DNA from: Candidatus Eiseniibacteriota bacterium
GTDB taxonomy: Bacteria > Eisenbacteria > RBG-16-71-46 > CAIMUX01 > WJJG01
Assembly (NCBI GenBank): GCA_023129715.1
Contig: JAGMBO010000034.1
Location: 1 to 64,000, forward strand
Length of the DNA stretch: 64,000 bases
Direction of reading: 5' to 3'
Shown: piece by piece, positions 37,169 to 45,306 of the stretch
How the letters are laid out: every line of letters begins with the position of its first letter
Numbering within the stretch: position 1 is the stretch's first letter
Notes under the pieces: generated by a model
Databases searched by the model: none
Told to the model about the DNA's origin: nothing
Seen by the model: only the letters and a program-made list of their open reading frames with translations
Position numbers and translations under genes: made by a program

Positions 37169-37406
37169 TATAATCATGTCATCATAGCACTCAGGGCGAT
37201 CCGGAGCCGCTCCCAGCCGTGGTGCGGGGTAACCGCCCTAAAGCAACTGTTTTGCACAGAATGAAACCGGCCCCCGTGAGGGTGGTTTAGAGGAGTGTAA
37301 GTACTCTGCGCGTCCATAGACTTAGAGGACGCAAAGAACAGCCGAGACAATAACTTCTGTCCCCTAGGATGGGGCCCGGAGGGTTCCGCCGGCAGGGAGG
37401 TGTAGC
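37169..37406 (+). promoter_or_regulatory. -10 box and structured leader of the HEPN gene
   Basis: A perfect TATAAT lies at 37169-37174, embedded in an imperfect inverted repeat (37167-37188); no good -35 is seen. About 230 bases follow before the GTG start. They contain a series of possible hairpins: GCGG/CCGC (37224-37236), AAACC/GGTTT with inner CCC/GGG and GTGA loop (37264-37288), GGAGT/ACTCT (37292-37307), GCGTCC/GGACGC (37310-37332), CCCC/GGGG (37361-37374) and CGGA/TCCG (37377-37388), ending at AGGGAGGT. The sequence GGACGCAAAG recalls the c-di-GMP-I riboswitch core, but the rest does not fit. The leader could be a cis-regulatory RNA. Confidence 0.45.
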
Positions 37407-38084
37407 GTGAACATATTCGAGGACTGCGTAAAGAAGGGCCGGCTGAAGAAGATCGAGCCCGACATCGAGCGGGCGGCTCGCGAGTTGGAGACCGCCAAGG
37501 ATGAGCTGGAACGCGGCCGCCATGCCTACACGCATGGCCGCTGGGAAGATGTCGTCACCCAGTCCTACTTCGCCATGCATCGCTGCGCCCGCGCGGCGGT
37601 CAGTTCGCGCGGCTATCGGGACACGAACCTCTACGGACTCCTCGCCGCCCTGGAACACCTCTTCGTCGAACCCGGCCAGCTTCCGGAGGGAACCGGGAAG
37701 CGCATCAGTGAAGCCAAGGACATCAAGGACTCGGTCTACAACGGCGGTCGGGCCTCGATCCGTGAGGCGCGCCCGATGCTTCTGCTGGCGCAGAACATGG
37801 CCAAGGCGGTCTTCGGTCTGCTGAAACTCCCCGGCTTCGACGCCGATTCGATCGAGGCAGGGATTCCCGAACGGACCGACCCGCAGCGCGGCGGCCAGCC
37901 CTCGAGCAACGAGGGCAATTTCAACCGGGAGCCGAACTACAATCGGGATCCGGGATACAATCGGGATCGGGGTCCGAGCCGGTTCGGCCACGGCGGAGCA
38001 GGTGGACACGGACGCTCGAGCCGGCCTCCATCCGGCACGAGCGATGACTCGCGCTGGCGCCCCGGATATCGGGCGGCCCGCTAG
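37407..38084 (+). CDS. HEPN-domain protein with disordered Asn/Arg/Gly tail
   Basis: A 225-residue protein starting at GTG 37407, with a near-perfect AGGGAGGT 5 bases upstream. Residues about 10-150 are helical and match the HEPN fold (ERAARELETAKDELERGRHA, then WEDVVTQSYFAMHRCARAAV and an ISEAKDIKDSVY helix). The RxxxxH RNase motif of toxic HEPN proteins is not evident, so it may be a non-catalytic member. Residues about 165-225 are low-complexity, with repeats such as YNRDPGYNRDRG. No nucleotidyltransferase (MNT) partner is adjacent; an unrelated AbrB-PIN pair follows 218 bases downstream. Its role is unclear. Confidence 0.75.
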   Translation: MNIFEDCVKKGRLKKIEPDIERAARELETAKDELERGRHAYTHGRWEDVVTQSYFAMHRCARAAVSSRGYRDTNLYGLLAALEHLFVEPGQLPEGTGKRISEAKDIKDSVYNGGRASIREARPMLLLAQNMAKAVFGLLKLPGFDADSIEAGIPERTDPQRGGQPSSNEGNFNREPNYNRDPGYNRDRGPSRFGHGGAGGHGRSSRPPSGTSDDSRWRPGYRAAR

Positions 38085-38238
38085 CACACGAACGAATGAC
38101 CAAGAGGCCGGCCGGAGCAATTGCGCCTGAACCCGCGAGGTTGCGCCCGGCCTGCCGGATGCACGACCGAGACTTATCGCTCCGCTTCCACCGCTCCGCG
38201 ATTACTTCGTTCGCTTTCCGGCGGACACGTGCTTTTCC

Positions 38239-38281
38239 TTGCAACTTGACCGTGGAATCGGTAGTATCTTACTAGTAAGAT
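38239..38281 (+). promoter_or_regulatory. Promoter and palindromic operator of the AbrB-PIN operon
   Basis: TTGCAA (38239-38244), a 17-base spacer and TAGTAT (38262-38267) form a sigma-70-like promoter. The perfect 16-bp palindrome ATCTTACTAGTAAGAT (38266-38281) overlaps the -10 end and the expected transcription start. It is placed as expected for autoregulation by the AbrB-type antitoxin encoded 22 bases downstream. Confidence 0.7.
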
Positions 38282-38302
38282 CCACGTGGTTGGGAGGTAC
38301 CG

Positions 38303-38566
38303 ATGCCCGAGCCAGCAACGACCAAAATGTCATCTAAGGGCCAAGTGGTTATCCCTGAGGAGGTTCGCCGACGCCTAGGACTCAAACCGGGCGTCCAATT
38401 CGTGGTCGTTGCAGACCGTGATGTGGTGATCCTCAAGGCCCTCACTGCCCCCTCGATGGCTGAGTTCGATGACTTGCTGTCCGTGGCGCAGAGCCAAGCC
38501 CGCCGGGCGAAAATGAAGCGTTCGGATATCGCCAAGGCAACCAAGCGGGTTCGGAACCGCAGGTGA
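38303..38566 (+). CDS. AbrB/SpoVT-family antitoxin
   Basis: An 87-residue protein. The start ATG at 38303 has GGGAGG upstream. Residues about 8-50 are the SpoVT/AbrB (MazE-like) swapped-hairpin DNA-binding domain: TKMSSKGQVVIPEEVRRRLG, then LKPGVQFVVVADRDVVILK. The C-terminal helix and basic end (MKRSDIAKATKRVRNRR) would wrap the toxin. It overlaps the PIN toxin gene by 4 bases (GTGA), the usual antitoxin-toxin arrangement. It probably represses its own promoter through the 16-bp palindrome at 38266-38281. Confidence 0.9.
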   Translation: MPEPATTKMSSKGQVVIPEEVRRRLGLKPGVQFVVVADRDVVILKALTAPSMAEFDDLLSVAQSQARRAKMKRSDIAKATKRVRNRR

Positions 38567-38973
38567 GAGTCGTTCTAGATACGAACGTCCTCATGTCGGG
38601 AGTCTTCTTTCGCGGTGCGCCGGGCCAGATTCTCCAGGCGTGGCGCGATGGTAAGATCTTGCTGGTACTCTCGGTGGACATCCTCCAGGAGTACGCGCGG
38701 GCGGGTCGTGAGCTCGCTCTTCGGTATCCGGGAGTGGATCCCACGCCCTTCATCGAGCTCATCGCCACACGGGGCCGGCTCTACCACGTGCCCCCGCTCC
38801 CAGAGCGCGTGTGTGACGACCCTGATGATGACAAGTTCCTGGCCTGCGCACTCGCGAGTCGCTGCCGGCTAGTGATCAGCGGCGACCGCGCGCTATTGCG
38901 AGCAAATGGCTATGCTGGTGTGTGCGTGGTGCGCCCAAGGAAGTTCGTCGATGATGTCATGAACAGACCGTAG
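38563..38973 (+). CDS. PIN-domain toxin (putative ribonuclease)
   Basis: A 136-residue protein of the PIN-family toxin group typified by COG1569, expected to be a Mg-dependent RNase. Acidic catalytic residues are visible: Asp in VVLDTNVLMSG (about residue 6), Glu in ILQEYARA, the acidic cluster DDPDDDKFLACA, and Asp in LVISGDRALL. It starts at GTG 38563, overlapping the antitoxin stop by 4 bases, so expression is coupled. The domain is full length and no key residue is missing, so the pair is probably functional. Confidence 0.9.
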   Translation: MRVVLDTNVLMSGVFFRGAPGQILQAWRDGKILLVLSVDILQEYARAGRELALRYPGVDPTPFIELIATRGRLYHVPPLPERVCDDPDDDKFLACALASRCRLVISGDRALLRANGYAGVCVVRPRKFVDDVMNRP

Positions 38974-39083
38974 GGGCGCGGAGGCTGACCATGCGTTGAA
39001 GCGATCGGGCTCACCCGGCACGGGTCTGGCTCCCCCATACGGGCGTTCGTCGAAGACCTCGCCTCCGGCCAGGCCCGCGCCGT

Positions 39084-39099
39084 GGCGGCTCACGCCGCC
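39084..39099. terminator. Hairpin between convergent toxin and exporter genes
   Basis: GGCGGC, loop TCAC, GCCGCC makes a compact 6-bp stem in the 150-base gap between the convergent PIN toxin and EamA genes. It has no T-tract, so termination is only a suggestion. Confidence 0.35.
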
Positions 39100-39123
39100 T
39101 GCGCCCGCCGCCGCAGGCCTGTC

Positions 39124-40035
39124 TCAACCGCTGCGCACTCGCTCCGTGCACCGCTGCAGCGCGATCCCCCCGATGATGAAGACGAGCCCGATCACCGACG
39201 ACGAGTAGATGTGCTCGCCGACGACGAAGTGTAGGAGCACGAGTGAAACAAAGGGTGAGAGGAAGATCAGATTCGAGACAAGCGCGGTGGTGCGCGAGAG
39301 CTTCAGCGCCCGCAGCCAGAGCACGAAGGTCAAGCCCATCTCGAAGAGCCCGACATAGGCAGCACCCGCAGCGCCCGACCATCCCGGAGTGATCCATTCG
39401 CCGTCTGGGCCGATCAGTTCGCCACTGAGAAGCGCCAGGATCAGCGTGAAGCCGAAGCCGAAGGCGAAGCTCAAGAAGAGCTTGGCAACCTCGTCGCGGC
39501 GGTCGCGGATGTTGAAGATCCAGAAGAGCGCCCAGATGACCGAGCTGCCCAGGGCGAGTGATACGCCCAAGGGGTCGGTGAAGTGCAGCGAGAAGACCTC
39601 CCCCCGGGTGGAGATCACATAGACACCGATGAAGCTGATCAGGATCGCAAGCAGGCTAACCAGACGGATGCGTTGTTTGAGCAGCGGGACCGAGAGGACC
39701 GCCAGCGCGATCGCCCACGTGTAGTTGAGCGGCTGGGCCTCCTGGCCCGGCAGCAGGTCATAGGCCTTGAAGAGGACGACGTAGTAGAGGAAGGGATTGA
39801 GGAACCCCAGGATGAGCGAGTTCAAGTAGTCGCGTCGCGAGTAGGTTCTCAGCACCGCGAGGCGGCCCTGTAGCGCCAGAATCAGAAGGAGCATCAGGGC
39901 CGAGACGAACGCGGCGTAGAGCAGCAGTTGAATCGGACTCAACACTCGCAGCGAGAGCTTGAAAGCCGAGGCGACCGTCGACCAGAAGAAGACCGCGGCA
40001 AGCGCATGCAGGTAGGCTTTCGACTGCTGGTCCAT
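39124..40035 (-). CDS. EamA/DMT-superfamily membrane transporter
   Basis: A 303-residue integral membrane protein with about ten hydrophobic helices and the two-fold EamA layout (AVFFWSTVASAFKLSLRVLS in the first half, GVSLALGSSVIWALFWIFN in the second). Members export small metabolites such as amino acids or nucleotides; the substrate here cannot be predicted. The start is uncertain: ATG at 40033-40035 or GTG nine codons upstream, neither with a good ribosome-binding site. It converges with the toxin gene on its left. Upstream is the 42-bp tandem array at 40077. Confidence 0.85.
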   Translation of the reverse strand: MDQQSKAYLHALAAVFFWSTVASAFKLSLRVLSPIQLLLYAAFVSALMLLLILALQGRLAVLRTYSRRDYLNSLILGFLNPFLYYVVLFKAYDLLPGQEAQPLNYTWAIALAVLSVPLLKQRIRLVSLLAILISFIGVYVISTRGEVFSLHFTDPLGVSLALGSSVIWALFWIFNIRDRRDEVAKLFLSFAFGFGFTLILALLSGELIGPDGEWITPGWSGAAGAAYVGLFEMGLTFVLWLRALKLSRTTALVSNLIFLSPFVSLVLLHFVVGEHIYSSSVIGLVFIIGGIALQRCTERVRSG

Positions 40036-40076
40036 GAGTGGGGATGATGAGGGAGGCGGCACGAGCTGGCAAGGTC

Positions 40077-40202
40077 ACTCAGCGAGTTCTCTCTCAGCAA
40101 TTGCCTCTCGGCAGTCCCATTCGGCGAGTTTCCTCTCAGCAGTTGCCTCTCGGCAGTCCCATTCAGCGAGTTCCCTCCCGGCAATTGCCTCTCGGCACTC
40201 CC
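40077..40202. repeat. Three 42-bp tandem units
   Basis: Units at 40077-40118, 40119-40160 and 40161-40202 are each exactly 42 bp, followed by a truncated fourth. Each holds a CAGCGAGTT-type half and a related TTGCCTCTCGGCA half. The array lies between the acetyltransferase stop (40325) and the exporter start (40035), all on the minus strand, so it would be in the leader of the exporter. A minus-strand frame reads 14-residue repeats (AEWDCREA...) but has no gene-like start. Confidence 0.9.
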
Positions 40203-40324
40203 ACTCAGCAGTTCCCTCTCGTCCACTGCACCGGCTCGCCCAGAGACACGCCGCGCTGCGGCACCCCACGCCACGACGCGACGCACCGCACCGCACCGCG
40301 CGCACCGGGCCCACCCACCCCGCT

Positions 40325-41872
40325 CTAATACACCTGATGCAGGAACCCCGGCCGCTTGGGGAAGAGCGTATCGACAAGCATCCGCTCACCTCGGGCGATG
40401 ATGACATCGGGGTAGATCGCCCGCAGTTCCTCCTGCGTGCGCCAGCCCATGGCGAGCTGGGCGAAGAGTCCCGGAGGGATCTGGATGCCGTGATCTTCGG
40501 TCGGCCCGCGGTCGATGACCTCGCTTACGCGACCATCGGCGAAGTTGAGTTCAATGGTGCGGCGGTAGAGATTGATCGCCACCGCGCGAGTCAGGCCGGC
40601 AAAGGGCGACTCCGCGATCCGCCGCTCCCACACGGGCGCGAGCGCGCGCAGAAACGCGGCCGGATCGGGGATCAGGATTTGCCAGGGATAGGTGCCCAAG
40701 TCCGTCGCCCCGAGCGCGCGGGCAAGCCGCATCAGGGCGCCGTGGGGAACGTCGTTGAGTTGGATCCCCGGGGTCTTGCGCTCGGTCATCAGCTTCTTCA
40801 GGTGCTGCAGAACGGCGAGCGCGGCATCGGCGGAGAGCCGCGAGGCTTCACTGAGGCGCAGCTCTTCGTTGAAGTGGAACTTCGGCAGGCGGAAGTAGCC
40901 GGCCACAACGGGTGCTTTCCCCCGCGAAGCGCCCTTCCCGCCTGTCGTGCCCCGCGTGCCCCCAACGCCTGCCGCGCTCCGATTACCCCCCTGCCGCTCG
41001 ACCACCCAGGTCTCGGCCTCCGTGCAACTCCCGATGCCATGGGTGAGCACGTACTCCCAGATCTCAGGCCCGCGGCGCGTGTGGATCGCGAGGTCTTCGG
41101 CGGCCTCCTCGTAGAGACGCATGAGGTCGGCGATGTCCTTAGGCGTGGCGAGGCGGAAGGTGAACCGGGCTGTCCCATCGCTCCCGGCGGAGTCGGACTT
41201 CTGCTCGGTTGCCCCTGCAGTGGAGTCAGTGTTCTGTTCGGCTCCTCCTGCGGCGGAGTCGGCCTTCTGCTCGGCTCCTACCGCAGCGGAATCGGCCCTC
41301 TGCTCGGCTCCCCCTCCTGCGGAGCTGGCCTTCTGGTCAGCTCCCCCTGCACCGGAGTCGGCCTTCTGGTCAGCTCCCCCCGCATCAGAGATCTGGCGCC
41401 CCTCGAGCCGCAGCCCACCTTCCAAGGGCATCGCGTATTCGTATCCGAACTGGCGATAGAAGTAAGGAATCCCCTGGATGTGCGAGATCAAACACCCGCG
41501 CTCGCGCAGGCGCGCCATGAACGCCGCGGTCAGGCGGCGGCTCAAGCCCCGGCGACGGTAACCTTCCAGGGTCGCGACGATGGCCATCTCCGCGGCGGGC
41601 AGGTCGACGCCCTCATAGCTCAAGCTCCAGGGAATCAGCGTCAGGGTGGAGACGACGCGCCCCGCGGCGGGATCCTCGATGTAGAGCAGGTCGCGGGGGT
41701 CGGCGTGCGGGTGATGGCGGAAGAGGTCATTGAGCAGGCTCGCATCCCGGGAGCCGAAAACCTCGGCCGCGCATGCGACCACGCGATCGAGATCGTCGTT
41801 GCCCGCGAGAGAGCGGAGAACCAAGCCCCCCTCGACGAGTTCGTCCAACCGAGATTCCCCTGATCGGGACAT
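40325..41872 (-). CDS. Eis-like GNAT acetyltransferase with repeat insert
   Basis: A 515-residue protein. The start is ATG 41870-41872 with AAGGGGGAA just upstream. An N-terminal GNAT domain shows the acetyl-CoA loop in VATLEGYRRRGLSRRL, and FYRQFGYEYAMP follows. The C-terminal third (ALGATDLGTYPWQILIPD ... TIELNFADGRVSEVI) resembles the sterol-carrier-like domain of Eis-type acetyltransferases. Between the domains sit six 11-residue repeats (GADQKADSGAG type), and later a Gly-rich insert (GGKGASRGK). Both inserts are absent from ordinary Eis-like proteins, as I know the family. Substrate unknown; amine N-acetylation is inferred. It diverges from the LVIVD gene. Confidence 0.85.
   Translation of the reverse strand: MSRSGESRLDELVEGGLVLRSLAGNDDLDRVVACAAEVFGSRDASLLNDLFRHHPHADPRDLLYIEDPAAGRVVSTLTLIPWSLSYEGVDLPAAEMAIVATLEGYRRRGLSRRLTAAFMARLRERGCLISHIQGIPYFYRQFGYEYAMPLEGGLRLEGRQISDAGGADQKADSGAGGADQKASSAGGGAEQRADSAAVGAEQKADSAAGGAEQNTDSTAGATEQKSDSAGSDGTARFTFRLATPKDIADLMRLYEEAAEDLAIHTRRGPEIWEYVLTHGIGSCTEAETWVVERQGGNRSAAGVGGTRGTTGGKGASRGKAPVVAGYFRLPKFHFNEELRLSEASRLSADAALAVLQHLKKLMTERKTPGIQLNDVPHGALMRLARALGATDLGTYPWQILIPDPAAFLRALAPVWERRIAESPFAGLTRAVAINLYRRTIELNFADGRVSEVIDRGPTEDHGIQIPPGLFAQLAMGWRTQEELRAIYPDVIIARGERMLVDTLFPKRPGFLHQVY
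41181..41378. repeat. 33-bp in-frame tandem array within the acetyltransferase gene
   Basis: Six 33-bp units start at 41181, 41214, 41247, 41280, 41313 and 41346. On the minus strand they encode six 11-residue units of the form GA(D/E)QKADSxxG, placed in the linker after the first GNAT domain. Frame is kept by unit length. Divergence among units shows the array is not brand new. Confidence 0.9.
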
Positions 41873-42247
41873 GCTTCCCCCTTGAGATGTCATCCCCCCC
41901 CGGCGATTCGCCCCGGGCGGGCTCCGTTTTCACCGTCGACCTCGAAGTCGTGCTCCGGGCGAGTCTCGTCTTCGGTGCCGGCCTCTAAGTTCCAGCGACC
42001 GGGCCAGCAAGGAGCAGAGGCTCTCGCAGCCGCCCCACTCGCAGGCCGTTAGGATCGCAGACTCTGGCAGCCTTGCCGATGGGTTACCTGAGTCTGTTGA
42101 CGATTCCGCCCTCGCCTCCCTATACTCGGGAACGCAGAGCGATGGTCCCCGTGAGCGTCTTGCCACGACATCGCGGACAACGTGCCGAGGGGTACCAAAC
42201 CCCGCCCCTTTCCGAGAGTGAAACCCCGTCAGGAAGGAGGGCTTGCC
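41873..42247. other. Divergent intergenic region
   Basis: This 375-base gap between divergent starts has no supported gene. No convincing promoter boxes were recognised; the strong ribosome-binding site of the plus-strand gene lies at its right end. Confidence 0.35.
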
Positions 42248-44635
42248 ATGAAACGCATCATTTCCCTCTTCTCGCCATCCACCAAACCTCGTACCGGCGG
42301 CCTCATCCTCGCAGCACTTCTGGCAGCGGTTCTTGCCGGTGCTCTTGGTACATCATTCCTCGTTGCGCCCCCCACCGCCAGCGCCTCGGTGAAAAACGCG
42401 GCCCCGGCTGCAGATGCCTCATACCCCCTCGGACAGGATTTCGCCCTCACCGAGGGGCGGGCTGAAAGCGACGGAGGAAGGCGTGGTGATGACGGATGGC
42501 AAGGCCCCCATGCCTTGCACATGGAACTCATCGAGAACTGGCCCTTCGGTCAGTGCGAGGCCGTTGCGGTCGACTCGCTCAATCACACCGCCTGGCTCGC
42601 CTCGGGCGGTGGCGTCTATGCGATCGATCTCATGGACCCGTTCTTTCCCGAGAAGACCTCCGAGGCTGTTCACACGATCGGCTATGCCACCGATCTTGTC
42701 TTCAGTGACATCGATCCCTGGGGCGGGTGGTCTCCGCTGCTCTACGTGCTCGACGGCCCCCGGGGCCTGGAGATCTGGGATGTCCACGATCCAGCGCACC
42801 CCGCACGCATCGGCCGCTGTGAAATGCCCGGCTTCGGCCATGCCCTCGCGATCGTCGATCGCTACGCCTATGTGGCCGCCGATACAGCGGGACTCGTCGT
42901 CATCGACCTAGCCGATCTTGACGAGCCCAGCGTCGTCACCACCCGGGAGACGCAGGATCGGGCCTATGGCCTCGCTGCCGAGGCCGGCTTCGTCTATGTC
43001 GCCGACTACTGGGGGGGGATGCGGATCTTCGACATCGGCAACCCGCGGGATCCCGTGGAGATCGGGGCCTTCCCGAATGCCCTCCACGCCCACGATGTCG
43101 CCGTCCGTGGCGGCACCGCCTACATCGCCGACGACTGGATGGGACTCTACGTCGTCGACGTTACCGATCCGGCTACCCCCGACAGCATCGGGCACTGCGA
43201 TCCCACCGGTTATGCGAACGATATTGCCCTGCGTGGATCCTATGCCTACGTCGCTGACGGATACACGGGCTTGACCCTGATCGACATCACCGATCCCACC
43301 ATGCCATTCGTTGCCGGGAACTGTCCCGATATCGGGCATGCCACCGCGGTGTGCCGCTGGAGCCATTGGGCGTTGGTCGCCTCGACCTGGTCGGGCCTCC
43401 AATTCGTCTCAGTCGAGGATCCCCTGCATCCAGAATGCTTCGCCAGCTTCCCCGCACCAGGATTCGCCCGCGCGGTCGATGTTCAAGGCGACTACGTCTA
43501 TGTCGCCGATGAATACGCCGGCCTGCGCGTGCTGCAGGCGAATCTGATGAGCTACCCGGCCTCGATCCGGGAGATCGGTTCGTGCCCGACGATGGGTGCC
43601 GCGCTCGATGTCGACGTCTCGGGGAACTATGTCTACGTCGCCGACTGGTCGGGGGACCTCGGGATCTACTTCGTCATCGACCCCAGCAATCCTCACGAGG
43701 CCGTCCATCTGGAATTGCCCGGCCAGGCCGCCGGTGTGCGGGCGTTCACCGAGGCGCTTCCCCGCACCGTCTATGTCGCCTGCTGGGATGGCGGGCTGGC
43801 GATCGTCAATGCCAACTCTCCCCTTACACCTTACGTCCTCGGATCTTGTGAAACCCCGGGCGATGCCCGCCAGGTGGAGATCGAGGGCACCTACGCCTTC
43901 ATCGCCGACTCCTGGGGCGGGCTGACGATCGTTGACATCACCAACCCGGCCCATCCCTTCGTGGAGACGAACCTGCCGCTCGAGGGTGGTGGCGCAGCCA
44001 TGGACGTGGATCTGGAAGGTGGCTTGGCCTATGTCGCCGGCGACACGGGCGGGTTCTATGTGATCGACATCTCCGATCCGACCGCCCCGTGGCTGGTCGA
44101 GCGCTTCGACACCGAGGGCATCGCCGCCGGGATCGATGTCACCGGCGAACGCGCCTATCTCGCCGACTGGGGCGAGGGACTGCGAGTGCTGCACCTCGGC
44201 ATGGACCCGATCCAGGAGATCGGCTTCTACGACACGCCCGGCGCGGCGCTCAATGCCCTCGTGGAAGGCGGCGCGATCCTCGTCGCGGACAATACGACCG
44301 GCGTCCAGGTCCTGGTCGACACCTGGCCGAGCGGATGGGATGAGGGGTCGCGGGGAGAGGACTGGGCGCCTCGAAGTCCGCTCTGCCTGACCGTCAGCCC
44401 GAATCTGATCACCACGGGAGTACTCTCCCTGAGGTTCGGGACGCGGGCACCGGTCTCGAGCGGATTCGATCTCATTGGGGTCGACGGCCGGGCCGTTCGG
44501 CTGCTGGCGCCGCGCGTCTGGCCGGTGGGATCCTACGAAGTGCCGCTCTCGCTCGGCGCGGTTCCCGCAGGGTTGTATTGGCTTCGAGCAACCGCGGGAA
44601 GGGCGGATCCTGCCCGGGTGCTCGTCGTCCATTGA
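42248..44635 (+). CDS. Secreted LVIVD-repeat beta-propeller protein
   Basis: A 795-residue protein. The ATG at 42248 has AGGAAGGAGG upstream; 22 upstream in-frame codons are excluded. The signal peptide region is long (core LILAALLAAVLAGALGTSFL). From about residue 95 to 690 there are some thirteen LVIVD-type repeats of about 42 residues (YAYVADDxxGLxVIDITDPTxPxxxG), expected to form one or two propellers. The last 90 residues are a weakened FlgD-like tail: SPNLITTG replaces PNP, and it ends DPARVLVVH, with His instead of Lys/Arg. LVIVD proteins are widespread exported proteins of unsettled function. No catalytic residues were recognised. It is monocistronic. Confidence 0.85.
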   Translation: MKRIISLFSPSTKPRTGGLILAALLAAVLAGALGTSFLVAPPTASASVKNAAPAADASYPLGQDFALTEGRAESDGGRRGDDGWQGPHALHMELIENWPFGQCEAVAVDSLNHTAWLASGGGVYAIDLMDPFFPEKTSEAVHTIGYATDLVFSDIDPWGGWSPLLYVLDGPRGLEIWDVHDPAHPARIGRCEMPGFGHALAIVDRYAYVAADTAGLVVIDLADLDEPSVVTTRETQDRAYGLAAEAGFVYVADYWGGMRIFDIGNPRDPVEIGAFPNALHAHDVAVRGGTAYIADDWMGLYVVDVTDPATPDSIGHCDPTGYANDIALRGSYAYVADGYTGLTLIDITDPTMPFVAGNCPDIGHATAVCRWSHWALVASTWSGLQFVSVEDPLHPECFASFPAPGFARAVDVQGDYVYVADEYAGLRVLQANLMSYPASIREIGSCPTMGAALDVDVSGNYVYVADWSGDLGIYFVIDPSNPHEAVHLELPGQAAGVRAFTEALPRTVYVACWDGGLAIVNANSPLTPYVLGSCETPGDARQVEIEGTYAFIADSWGGLTIVDITNPAHPFVETNLPLEGGGAAMDVDLEGGLAYVAGDTGGFYVIDISDPTAPWLVERFDTEGIAAGIDVTGERAYLADWGEGLRVLHLGMDPIQEIGFYDTPGAALNALVEGGAILVADNTTGVQVLVDTWPSGWDEGSRGEDWAPRSPLCLTVSPNLITTGVLSLRFGTRAPVSSGFDLIGVDGRAVRLLAPRVWPVGSYEVPLSLGAVPAGLYWLRATAGRADPARVLVVH

Positions 44636-45306
44636 GGAATCCTCTGCAGTTGATCGAGGCCTCTCCCACCATGTGGGGTTCGAGTCCCCGGTGCTGCCCG
44701 CGGGATCGAGACTGCGATCTTCTCCGGGGCCGGGCATGATCGGACGATCGCCCGAGCGGATCTGGTGAACGCGACGGCGCTGGAGTTCCTCGAACAACCC
44801 CCGCGGTGATCGCGTATCTTATACCCTTGCAGTCAGATGTCACATCCGTCGGGAGCTCGCCGGAGATCCCGACTCCGCTCGCCTTCTGCGCGCCGCCCCC
44901 CTGTCTCTCGCGCGCCGCCGCCTGTCTCCCGCTCGCCTCCTTCCTCGCCCTCCCCTTCGCCTTCTCCTCGCCTTCCCCTCACCTCCCTCATCGCCTCCCG
45001 CTCGCCTCCCTCCTGCCCACTGCGGCTCATCCGCACTCCCTGCCGCAGCCGGAACGCATGTATCTATGAGGCACTTAGCCCGTCTGCCCCTGCGGGGGGG
45101 GATGGGTGGATGCGTTCTTGGGCCAGCACAGAACCTCAAGGGTGGGTGCCCACGCTTCCTGCCCTTTTCTGCCCTCTCCACCCCACTCTCAGTCCGATGA
45201 GCCACATGCCGATCTCTCGCCGGGCCGGTGGCCTGGCCGGGGGATCGGTTCATCTGCAGGGGGATGTCATTCACGGAGAAGTGATTCACCAAGAAGGGGA
45301 ATCAGG
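44636..45306. other. 671-base region with a long pyrimidine-rich tract
   Basis: No supported gene. From about 44881 to 45019 the plus strand is almost all C and T (for example CTCCTTCCTCGCCCTCCCC), a polypurine-polypyrimidine tract that could adopt triplex DNA. A T-arm-like element at 44674-44690 was considered and rejected as a tRNA. The last 60 bases are the leader of the protease gene. Confidence 0.5.

Noticed and set aside
37310-37340. c-di-GMP-I (GEMM) riboswitch suggested by GGACGCAAAG
   Set aside because: The GAAA-capped stem, the GCAAACC strand and the second conserved stem are missing; GGACGC pairs with a nearby GCGTCC in a plain hairpin.
44674-44690. T-arm-like fold (TGGGG, TTCGAGT loop, CCCCG) suggesting a tRNA
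   Set aside because: No matching acceptor strand, D-arm or anticodon arm lies at the right distance upstream, so it is either chance or a tiny tRNA remnant.
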